Source: Grammothele lineata
Lineage: Eukaryota > Basidiomycota > Agaricomycetes > Polyporales > Polyporaceae
Reading direction: 5' to 3'
Length of the DNA stretch: 64,000 nucleotides
Assembly: GCA_002150815.3 (NCBI GenBank)
Contig: NDFF03000382.1
Span: forward strand, 434,001 to 498,000
The translations under genes were made by a program, and so were the position numbers. Numbering within the stretch: position 1 is the first letter of the stretch; each line of letters opens with the position of its first letter. This document shows positions 55,331 to 64,000 of the stretch, in pieces. The notes beneath the pieces are model-generated. The model was not told the DNA's origin. It was given only the letters and a program-made list of their open reading frames with translations, and searched no databases.

Positions 55331-57566
55331 CTAATCTTCATGGTCTCGTGGCTCAGTCAGGAGAGTGTAACCCGTTCTGCGGAACCCGATCCTTCGCAAC
55401 ATCCATCGTCGTACGTGCCGCCTGCGCCTAACCAGGCCCCAACACACGACGGCTACGCCAGAGACAGACAGTAGCACGAGCGCGGCTGTAAGCACGCGCC
55501 ACCAGAGCATGACGGGCACGGCGCGGAACACGCGCACCCCATGTGCCGGGACATCGACGGTAAGAGAGCCAGAGGCCTGACCGAAGGACGCTCCCCACCG
55601 GCCAAAAACGTCTTTCTGCCAGAGGTCATATAGCGTGAACGTCCGCCGGCCGTAGTCGTGGCCGTTGTCGGCGAAGACCTCCAGCAAAGAGATGTCAACG
55701 GTCACGTTTGTAGGGGAAGTGTTCATCACTGCGAACACGAAATTGCTAGGGCAGACGCACGGTCGGCATACTACAAAATGGCTCCAAGGTAAAAGCGGCG
55801 ACGTACGAATGCAACCACCTCTTTGCAAGCCAACCGGACCAGAGCTGAAGATCACCGCCGTCGATTGGCTTTTTCCAAACCCGAGTCGCTGGCGAATTGG
55901 CGCTGTCTTGATTGAGAGCAATGACGGCCTCGTTTGTCAGGATCGCCTTTGTCTCATCCGACTGAATTCTTTCTGTGAGAGAAATGTGTAGGCAAGGATG
56001 CGCGTGGGAACACACCATACTGGTGATGTCATTAGTCAGAATCAATGGGCTCTTTACGAGTGCCCACATAGAGAAATGTGTAACTGAGCCGAAATAGTCA
56101 ACCCGAGCATCGTAAACACAGGCTGTGCTCACCATATTCATCGTACGTCATCCCGCCGTTCCCCACTTGAAGCGTATCCAAGTCTGCCCAATGTCCACGC
56201 CCTGCCTTCTGCCCGAAGGGGCCGAAGAAGTCCAGTATGCGCACCATTGCGCATCCTGTAGTCGCATTCATGAGATCGCTACTCGGGATGAATCATAAAA
56301 CAGAAGCCATACGGTTTCCTGTGAACTTGCAGTTCATCATGTCTGTGCACGGACATCGCGCGTCGTAACGGTTGTAATTCTGACGTGAACACCATATCGT
56401 CAGCGGGAATTCCGAATAAAACCGGGAAACATAGCGGGCCCGCTCACATCGTAAATGTCCCCAGAAAGGCGCCAGCTGTTGGCGATGTTCTACAAGGTAC
56501 AGAGCACAACATGACTTAGCAGCGTGCCCGGAGCGCATGCCAGTTACGAGGTCTTGCTCACAACAGCAAAGTTCCACGGGCCGTCCTCGCCCCCGTTGTT
56601 CATCGAGTACAGGATCGGCCGGCCGGTAGCAAGAAGCGCACGCGACATCCGCTCGTATCGCTCGTACGACCGCTGAGGTGTGCCTGCGCGACCGGCATTG
56701 TTGCAATTGTCGTACTTGAGGTAGTCGACGCCCCACGCCGCGTACGCGCGCGCGTCGGTCTCTTCGTGGTCGAGCGAGCCGAACTTGCCCGCACATGTGT
56801 GGCTGCGAGCAAAGACTCGTGAGTATGTACGCTCATCTCACGTTTGAGACTGGGGTCCGCGAACCGGCTCGGCAGGTATACGCCAAGCAGGACGAGGAGG
56901 AGATGACGGAGCGGGACCCGATCCGACTCCCGAATTCCCGAGGGTGCGAGAGCACTCACGTTCCAGCGCTGCTTGAGATTCCGAACTGTGCATGATGGTC
57001 GTGAGCGGGGGGCCATCAACGCCTCACGAGTCTATCGAGAAGAGCGCACCTTGAGGCCCATTGAATGAACCTGGTCTGCGAGCGCCTTGATACCGCTCGG
57101 AAACCTCCTCGCGTTCGCGAGGGGCGCATTGGAGTGTGGGTCTCGTGCGTCGGCCTGCCAACCTATCTCGCGGCATGCCCAGAAGAATGTACAATCAGGA
57201 ACGTCCTCACATCGATAGTAGCTACTAGCGAGCGTACTCACAGTCATCCACAAGCACGTCTAGGACCAGACGCGGTCGCGCGAGCACAGCACAGCTAGGT
57301 CTCAGCTTCCGAGAACTCCGAGTCTCGGTGTCGGAAACACGTGCGCACTCACATTTGTATCCCAGGTTCTTTAACCCCGTCGAGACGAGCGCGCGGGCCG
57401 CGGCGAGGACGTGTTCCTCGCTGACATCACACCGGAATTGGGTCCACGAGCTCCAGCCCATTTGCGGGGTCAGCGCGAGGCCGTTCTCGAGTGCCGCGGC
57501 GTGTAGAGATGTGGAGCTGACGAGGGCGAGCGCGTAGAGAGAGGTGAGAGGTATTGAGGGAAGCAT
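55331..57566 (-). CDS. GH27 alpha-galactosidase A, predicted membrane-anchored
   Basis: Retaining glycosidase that removes alpha-linked galactose from galactomannan or raffinose-type sugars. First of three tandem GH27 genes. Signal peptide [20 protein letters not shown], then [26 protein letters not shown], nucleophile Asp in YLKYDNC, and acid/base Asp in GHWADLDTL. The last exon (about 55331-55748) runs without a stop from the C-terminal beta domain ([16 protein letters not shown]) through a helix, [20 protein letters not shown], into RRRRHVRRW and a 25-residue tail: a type I anchor. Differences from B and [12 protein letters not shown] instead of SMCNWGEDGPW, and FGISSSAG for FGIYSSAG, so specificity or activity may be changed. 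About eleven exons, split as in the paralogues. A single gene model without frame breaks. Confidence 0.9.
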
Positions 57567-58011
57567 GTTACGGGTCCTATAGAGGATATTGGTAACGGAG
57601 ATGGGGGTACGGACATATCTCAGGACAAGAGCAGCTGTCAAGAGTCTAACGAGACCACACTGAGCGCTGCCGAACTGACGCGGTGGCTCCCAAGGCGGAC
57701 CGCAGTGGCTGTGACAGATCGCAGCTAGTACTTGGCGAGCGTTTGGGCACGGATGTTCACAGGAGCGAATACGCAATGGGGCAACTTGCGTTATGTCCTC
57801 CACCGTCGCGCTTTATGACAGAATCTCGACAAAGCATCATGCGAATTGCCGTCCAAGCACAGAAATGTCTTATGTACAGCTACTAGACATACAGTTCAAC
57901 AGGTTTAGCTTCGTCCGATGGCCTCGCCACTTTCATCCTGCTATGGTCCGCCCGTGTCTTTACATTTCAACGCTGACGAGTGACCAGGTGACGCTGCGCG
58001 TCCCGCTGTAG
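57567..58011. promoter_or_regulatory. Promoter region of alpha-galactosidase A
   Basis: 445 bases between genes A and B, both on the minus strand; it also holds the 3' end of B. No clear TATA box was seen. Confidence 0.4.
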
Positions 58012-59878
58012 TCATAACTCCCCCGACGCGCGGCGCGAATTCGAGACGGGGACAGCCTTGAACACGCGCACGCCGTGGGTGACAACATCGACGGACATAC
58101 TACCCGACACATCCCCGACGCTCGCGCCCCACTCGCCGTCCGAGTCCTTCTGCCAGAGGTCGTACATTGTGAATGTATTAGCCGCGAACGACGCGCCTTG
58201 GTCGATAAAGACATCGACCATCGAAATCTCTGTCGTCTGGTTCGAAGGGGAAGTGTTCATCACGGCCCATACGAACTCGCTGGAAAACCGTCAAGTTACG
58301 GGACTGGACTGGGAAGGTGCAATGAAGCCACGTACTCATTGACAAGGCTACCGGACCAGAGTTCGAACACGCCGCCGTCGATGTTCTTTACCCAGACTTG
58401 GTTTGCGGGTGAACCATTCGCATCTTGGTTCACCGCAATAATTGCGTCGTTTGTGATGATGGACAAGGTCTCGTCGCTCTGCAAAAAATTATCGCATTGA
58501 ATCATTCAAGTGAAGTAGATTGTCAGGCCTACCATGTCCGTGATATCATTGCCTAGGATGAGGGGGCTTTTGACGAGCGCCCACATAGAGAAGTGAGTGA
58601 CTGTGACCAGTTCAGAACATCCGAATGACTGGAGACATCAGAAGCTCTCACCGTACTCATCGAACGTCATGCCGCCATTGCCAACCTCAAGCATATCAAG
58701 ATCATTCCACTTGCCTCGCCCTGCTTTCTGACCTAACGGAGCTGCAAAGTCGATGATCCGGGTCATTGCGCAATCTATCGCCACGGAATGAATATCATGA
58801 CTCAAAGATTATGAGAAACATAACGCACGGAAGCCGGCCAATTTGCAGTCGAGCATATCGGTGCACGGGCATCGTACATCATAGCGGTCGTAGTTCTGTG
58901 AAACCGCTCAGCAGTGTACCTCCGGTGGCGTTGGATGGCACTTACGTCATAGATGTCTCCCGAGATGCGCCAGCTGTTCGCGATGTCCTGCACGAGACTC
59001 AGCCTCCGTCCGATGAGCACATGGTCCAAAGTCTATTCACAACAGCGAAGTTCCAGGGACCGTCCTCGCCCCAGTTGCACATTGAATAGAGAATGGGCCT
59101 CCCGGTCGCGTTCAGTGCTCGTGACATGTTGTTGTACCGCTCGTACGAGATCATGGGCGTGCCCGCCCGGCCTTCGTTGTAGCAGTTGTCGTATTTGAGG
59201 TAGTCGACGCCCCAGGAGGCGTACGTCTGCGCGTCAATTTCTTCAAAGCCGAGAGAGCCGAACTTTCCACCGCATGTGTATCTAGAACGATGAGACGGCT
59301 GAGCGCTCCGTTGTCCACTCGGAAGCGTCTGGCCGCACTCACGTCCCAGCACTACTGTAGATGCCGAACTGTGGCAAAATGGGGTAAACAAGACTCCTAG
59401 GGGCGTCGCAGGAGACGCAGACGGGCAGCCGCACCTTGAGACCCATGCCATGGACTTGGTCGGCGACGTCCTTCATGCCATTAGGAAACTTGTCCTTATT
59501 CTCGACGGGCGCGCCAGTATCAGGATCCCGGGCATCCGCCTGCCAGCCTGTCCAAAGGGCAATGTCTACCAGAGACTCTGGGGTAATGTGTTGAGACGGT
59601 ACTCACAATCATCCACTAATATGTCTGAAGAAGGGCAAGAGGCAAGAGGTCAACGGAGAACGCGACCGGGGAACGTGCGAGGACTCACATTCGTATCCAA
59701 ACGCGGTCAGGTTGTTAGAGACCAACGCCTTGGCGGCACTGAGGATGGTGTCCTCGCTGATCCCACAGCCAAAGTGATTCCATGTATTCCACCCCATCTG
59801 TGGCGTCAGAGCCAGGCCGTTGTTGTAGGCCAGAACGGCGGGGAGTACGGCTGTGAGAGCGAGAAGGGAGCGCGCCAT
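58012..59878 (-). CDS. GH27 alpha-galactosidase B, secreted
   Basis: Second tandem GH27 gene. Signal peptide MARSLLALTAVLPAVLA; mature start [27 protein letters not shown]-type exon, VENKDKFPNGMKDVADQVHGMG, SAGTYTCGGKFGSLGFEEID, nucleophile Asp in [30 protein letters not shown], and the acid/base Asp in the KWNDLDMLEVGNGGM region (58680-58720). The beta domain ends NSRRASGEL followed by TGA (58012-58014). The first exon is 59878-59689. The stop is followed by CTA, the strongest known eukaryotic readthrough context, but only 14 sense codons follow (LQRDAQRHLVTRQR) before the next stop and they form no helix. Nearest to copy C by eye. It has a TATA-like ATATAAA about 86-92 bases upstream of the ATG. 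Confidence 0.92.
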
Positions 59879-60519
59879 GGTGTTGACCAGTGCCGAGGGA
59901 TCCTGAAACCCGCCGTCGAAAGCGCTCGGGGAGCCCGGATGGTCAATGGCCTCTACCGCAGGCTTTATATGGGAGAGCGGCAAGAAGGTATACGAGGAAT
60001 GGAATAAGGGAGGCGGGCGAGCGTCGGCGGGAAGTCAGATGACGGCGGTTGGAGCATTGAACGTGACGGTACCCGAAGCCGCCATGCTTCTTCGGAAGGC
60101 GGGCGTGACCAGCGCAGTCAAAGCCGACGGTCCGAGACAGGCGGCGGCGGGGGTACCTGTGCGGTGGCAGAGGCAGGTGTTATCCATCGGCAGCTCTGGG
60201 CAGCTGAGACGGACAAGAGAACGAGGTGAATGCGGACATCGCACTGCACGCTGCTCTCGGTCACCGGACGCGTTCTGCCGCCACGCGTCTATTCTGACGT
60301 CACGCGTTCACCAAATCGGCGCCTTTAGCAACAGTCCGTAAGTGGACCGGTCACCGCGGCGAGTCTCGAATTATAGCATTGTGTACCCCGCAGTCGTGTA
60401 GAATCATCAATCGCATATATGGTAGCCTTTCATCTCCATAAATTACTGGAACCCAGCTTATGGCGAAACGTCTATAATACTGGAAAGATAAAGTGAAGAC
60501 ACATCCGGTGCTCGCAGAC
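59879..60519. other. Intergenic between alpha-galactosidases B and C
   Basis: About 640 bases holding the promoter of B and the 3' end of C. No additional gene was seen. Confidence 0.5.
59964..59970 (-). promoter_or_regulatory. TATA box of alpha-galactosidase B
   Basis: ATATAAA on the minus strand, about 86 bases before the start codon at 59878. Confidence 0.5.
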
Positions 60520-60520
60520 G

Positions 60521-60619
60521 TTAGGCAGTCTTCTTCCGCAGCGCCCATCCCCGTCGTCTCATGAACCATGCAATTGCGCCACCAGCAAGGGCGACGCCGA
60601 CGAGGATGGGGGCAAGAAG
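60521..60619 (-). other. In-frame extension behind the TGA of alpha-galactosidase C
   Basis: Directly after the stop (60622-60620) the same frame stays open for 32 codons to TAA (60523-60521). It encodes a 20-residue hydrophobic helix (LLAPILVGVALAGGAIAWFM), then RRRGWALRKKTA: a stop-transfer-like basic tail. It resembles in design, not sequence, the anchor read without a stop in copy A. Confidence 0.7.
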
Positions 60620-62501
60620 TCATAAGTCGCTCATAGACCTCCTCGAGTTCGACGAGGCGGAAGGAGTGATTCTGAAGACCTTCACACCGTGCGTAACGAC
60701 ATCGAGAGTGACGGTCCCGGTGACGTCTCCGGTTTTTGCGCCCCATTTCTGGTCTGCGTCCTTTTGCCAAAGGTCGTAAAGTGTGAATGTACGCTCCGCG
60801 AAACTTCGCCCTTGGTCGTAAAACACGTCATACATGGAAACGTTGACAGTCTGGTTCGTCGGAGAAGTGTTCATCACGGCAAACACAAAGGAGCTAGTCC
60901 TGGATCTTCAGTACAGGAACAAGAAGATGTAAGCAGAGAGCATACTTGTTCGTCAGGCCTCCAGACCAGAGTTGAATATCACCGCCCTCGACGGACTTCT
61001 TCCAGCGGCGCGTCGCAGGCGAAGTTGCACCATCCTGGTTGACTGCGATGATCGCATCGTTGGTGATGATCGACCGCGTTTCATCGGACTAGATGGAGCC
61101 TAGTGAGCCACAATACTTAAGCGGATTGTTGTAGGCCTTGTCTACCATGCTCGTAATATCATTCCCCAGAATGAGCGGGCTTTTCACCAACGCCCACATC
61201 GAGAAGTGTGTGACTGAACGGGTATAATAAGTACATCGCCCCTACGAATATTTCATGCTTACCGTATTCGTCAAACGTCATACCTCCATTGCCAATCTCA
61301 AGCATGTCCAAGTCGTTCCAATGGCCACGGCCAGATTTTTGTCCGATTGGAGCCGAAAAGTCCAGGATACGCGTCATTGAGCAGTCTGTGGACAACATGC
61401 TACAAGCATCAGTCACGGTATATATCACGACAGCATCAAGGGTACTCACGGAACCCCGCAAGCTTGCAGTCGAGAACGTCAGTGCATGGACACCGGACGT
61501 CGTAGTCATCGTAGTTCTAGGGGAATGGGTCAGAGGGCTACTTCGTCTGTATGACACCATACTCACATCGTAGATATCTCCAGAGATACGCCAGCTGTTG
61601 GCGATGTTCTAGACTGCACATCAATGCATCACTCACAACCGTGCTAGACACTGGCGTACGACAGCAAAGTTCCACGGTCCGTCTTCTCCCCAATTGCACA
61701 TGGAATAGAGAATAGGGCGACCGGTCGCATTCAACGCTCGGGACATGTTATTGTACCGTTCATATGAGATCGATGGTGTACCTGCTCGCCCTTCATTGTA
61801 ACAATTGTCGTACTTGAGATAGTCAACGCCCCATGAAGCGTAGGTCTTGGCGTCGATGTCCTCATAGCCCAGGGAACCAAACCTACCGGCGCAGGTATAG
61901 CTAGCGAACGAAGTTCCGTTAGAGTTTCCAGCCCTGCTGAGACGTCTATAGACGATACTCACGTTCCTGCACTACTGTAGATACCAAACTGCAAAACTCT
62001 CCTTATGAATAAAGAGTGAACGCCACTGCGCGAAATCATCGTACTGCACCTTCATACCCATGGCATGGATCTTGTCGGCCACGTCCTTCATGCCATTTGG
62101 AAACTTGTCCTTATTCTCGACAGGAGCTCCGGTTTTCGAATCACGCCGGTCCGCTTGCCAACCTAAAAGATGCGTGTAAGCCGCGTCCGTTCTGCGCGCG
62201 ACGAGCATCGGGGATGATCGTCATGCTCACAGTCGTCGACTAGAACGTCTGCAATTAATCGGATCAGCGCGGAGTCCATAAATCACGAAGGACGAGCGGG
62301 CGGTGACTCACAGTTGTAGCCCAGAGCAGTGAGGTTGTTCGAAACAAGGGCCTCCGCTGCGCCGAGGATCGTCTGCTCACTGATACCACATCCAAAGTGA
62401 TTCCAGGTGTTCCAGCCCATCTGCGGGGTCAGCGCAAGACCATTGTTGACAGCCAAGACAGCTGAAAGAAAAGCACCAAGAGCAAAGAGCGGGCGCGCCA
62501 T
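60620..62501 (-). CDS. GH27 alpha-galactosidase C, TGA before a membrane anchor
   Basis: Third tandem GH27 gene. Eleven exons (62501-62312, 62248-62231, 62162-62050, 61988-61963, 61900-61660, 61608-61567, 61516-61450, 61385-61263, 61213-61146, 61088-60946, 60893-60620) sum to 1,305 bases, 434 residues. Signal peptide MARPLFALGAFLSAVLA; mature [20 protein letters not shown]. Catalytic residues: nucleophile Asp in YLKYDNCYNEG and acid/base Asp in GHWNDLDMLEIGNGGM. Exon 2 is 18 bases (YVLVDD). The Cys-rich RCPCTDVLDCKL is conserved across all three copies. The protein stops at TGA 60622-60620, but the frame continues for 32 codons into a transmembrane helix with a basic tail (previous entry). 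With normal termination it is secreted; with readthrough it would be anchored. Confidence 0.93.
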
Positions 62502-64000
62502 GGCAAGGGGAGAAAGAGAGTTGTGTCGTGCCTAGTCAGCTCCTGTTATCTGAATGGGCGGCGTGCGTTTCGAGTTGGGGGGCAACAACGACGATCGCCG
62601 GCCGGTGTCAATGTATTCAATGTGGTCGCGCGCGGCGTTATGGCACGGGGCCGGTGTGATGCTGCGGCCTCTGCCACGCCCGGCCACGCCGAACTAGAAC
62701 CTGAGAATTTCAATGATTTTCAAGGCGTGAACGCGTGTTCAGTGAATCGTTTGCAGACAACTTTACCAAGCTTGTGCCGCCGTTCGCATGATATCACCGG
62801 ATTACTTATATGCTACTGATACTAGTAGCTCCAGTACTGCCGGTACGCTGAATCGAAGGATGCAAGGTTGCAATATCAGGGATGGTGCTATGGTTCGTTT
62901 AGTGGTAGCGGAGCAGGGACAAGCTCAGCAGCGAAGGTCGATTGTTGTAGTTCCGACTGTTGATCGCGTGTGTTGTCGGAGTCGCCTCCGAGTGATGGTG
63001 TGACGTAACACGTCAAATGGAGACCAAACGTCTAACGCGCGAAGTCGCCGTGACCGTGACGGCTTTTCGACTACGACCGTCATAACTTCAAGTTGTCTTT
63101 CCGGGACCACCGCAGCTTTAGCACTCTACAGCGCCGAGTCCCACGCAGCTCCTCACCACTGTATGATCGATCGACCATTGGGCACGCAAACAGACTTGAA
63201 TGCGCTGCCGACGATCGGGATGATCTGGGGATGATCACTTCAAATTCCTCCGTGGCGAGGCCACCCAGAACGCGACCGTGGGTTTGACAAGTTTGACATG
63301 CAATCTGTACAACATCAAGTCGCGCAAATTGGGAGTCCCACGACGGCTTCTTTTGGCCAGCCGTTGACAGTAAGTTCCTCTCTTGCTCGATGAGTCTCCT
63401 GGATGAAGTGGTGGCTAAAATTCTGTCTGTTTTCCAAGGCGATAGGATATCTTTGGCGGCTCGATTCATTACCGCATGCTCGACAGACAAGCATTCGAGA
63501 TTGCAAGTCTGCCACGCTGTCTCTCCAAATTGCCACCCATGCACCCACACGGCTTGGAACTGCCATTCTCCGTGTTGGACACTCTGTTCCTTGTCATCGT
63601 TTCTCTTGCCCATGCGGCAATAGCGTCTTGCCAATATTGCGCGCCCTTACAGTATATAGAGAATGAACGCAGCCTCTAACTTCGCAAGATCTGGAGCATA
63701 AAAATGCTGTTCATGAATGCGAGGTAAAGACTTCCTATGCCATTCTCCGAACCTAGTATCTGACGATGCCAGCCCATCGCATAAGCACAATCCACCCATT
63801 GCCTTCCCCAAGTCCATGCTTCTGGGTAAACGCCATAGGCAATAGTATCTCCTTCCCGTCTAATATTACAGCCACCATGAGATATCCTGACCTGCCATGG
63901 CACAGGTGAGTTACAGTGGCAACACGTTGCTGCTTCACGTATACGGTGTCCAATGTCTAGGGCTCCGTATAGGAACTCCGTTGGTTAAAGTTCACTTGTA
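62502..64000. other. Gene-poor end of window, about 1.5 kb
   Basis: The first few hundred bases are the promoter of alpha-galactosidase C. Minus-strand frames at 63080-63634 and 63676-63953 have no recognisable domains, start context or splice pattern and were not called. A gene extending past the window end cannot be excluded. Confidence 0.4.

Noticed and set aside
62885..62960. GTTTAGTGGTAG, like a tRNA D-loop
   Set aside because: The T-arm region does not pair and no seven-base acceptor stem closes.
63080..63634. 184-codon minus-strand open frame near the window end
   Set aside because: TTG-type start, no domain or motif, odd residue use; probably a chance frame.

Overview
This window is nuclear DNA of a filamentous basidiomycete, most likely a wood- or litter-decaying Agaricomycete of polypore type. 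Genes lie on both strands, most are cut by many 50-70 base GT-AG introns, several stand head to head, and the content (CBM1-linked beta-glucosidase, GH27 alpha-galactosidases, polypore-style F-box proteins, a MYND protein, an RBR ligase, Atg16, Ypt7) is fungal. The genus is an inference; the kingdom and phylum are well supported. No rRNA, convincing tRNA, CRISPR array or intact transposon was seen. Coding models were built by hand from reading-frame continuity and splice sites; where the exon sum is stated the frame closes exactly.

Layout. 0.3-2 kb: F-box/LRR-like protein. 2.2-3.1 kb: small secreted Gly/Asn-rich protein. 3.6-6 kb: divergent ATG16 and YPT7, both needed for autophagy. 6.7-9.8 kb: oxysterol-binding protein (Osh3-like). 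10.3-14.4 kb: secreted CBM1-GH3 beta-glucosidase in 30 exons. 14.6-17 kb: a divergent pair of secreted low-complexity proteins with near-identical signal peptides. 17.5-19.1 kb: three-RRM protein (Pub1/TIA-1 type). 19.5-20.8 kb: prohibitin 1. 21-23.5 kb: asparagine-synthetase-like protein. 23.7-28.3 kb: DHX37/Dhr1 helicase. 28.7-30.7 kb: 6-phosphogluconate dehydrogenase, divergent from the branched-chain aminotransferase at 31.5-33.1 kb. 33.3-35 kb: trypsin-like serine protease. 36-37.2 kb: decayed membrane-protein gene. 37.4-38.4 kb: MYND protein. 38.8-40.4 kb: RBR E3 ligase. 41.2-42.8 kb: unknown conserved-looking protein. 43-45 kb: FHIT-type hydrolase, divergent from 6-phosphogluconolactonase. 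45.3-49.5 kb: PXA-domain protein, divergent from a single-pass membrane protein. 50-53 kb: RBM26/27-like RNA-binding protein. 53.2-55.1 kb: F-box/LRR-like protein. 55.3-62.5 kb: three tandem GH27 alpha-galactosidases on the minus strand. The last 1.5 kb holds no gene I can support.

How the genes work together. Two consecutive oxidative pentose-phosphate enzymes (6-phosphogluconolactonase, 6-phosphogluconate dehydrogenase) lie about 13 kb apart. The beta-glucosidase and the alpha-galactosidase array are plant-cell-wall sugar-releasing functions. The rest is housekeeping (ribosome biogenesis, mitochondria, membrane traffic, RNA binding).

Most striking: the GH27 array. The first copy (A) reads straight from its catalytic domain into a transmembrane helix with an arginine-rich tail. 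The third copy (C) has a similar helix and basic tail in frame directly behind a single TGA. The middle copy (B) ends at a homologous TGA in the leaky UGA-CUA context but has no helix behind it. This suggests secreted and membrane-anchored forms set by paralogue choice or stop-codon readthrough. Secondary points are a 6-base micro-exon in the beta-glucosidase and a splice-site conflict at its substrate-binding aspartate.
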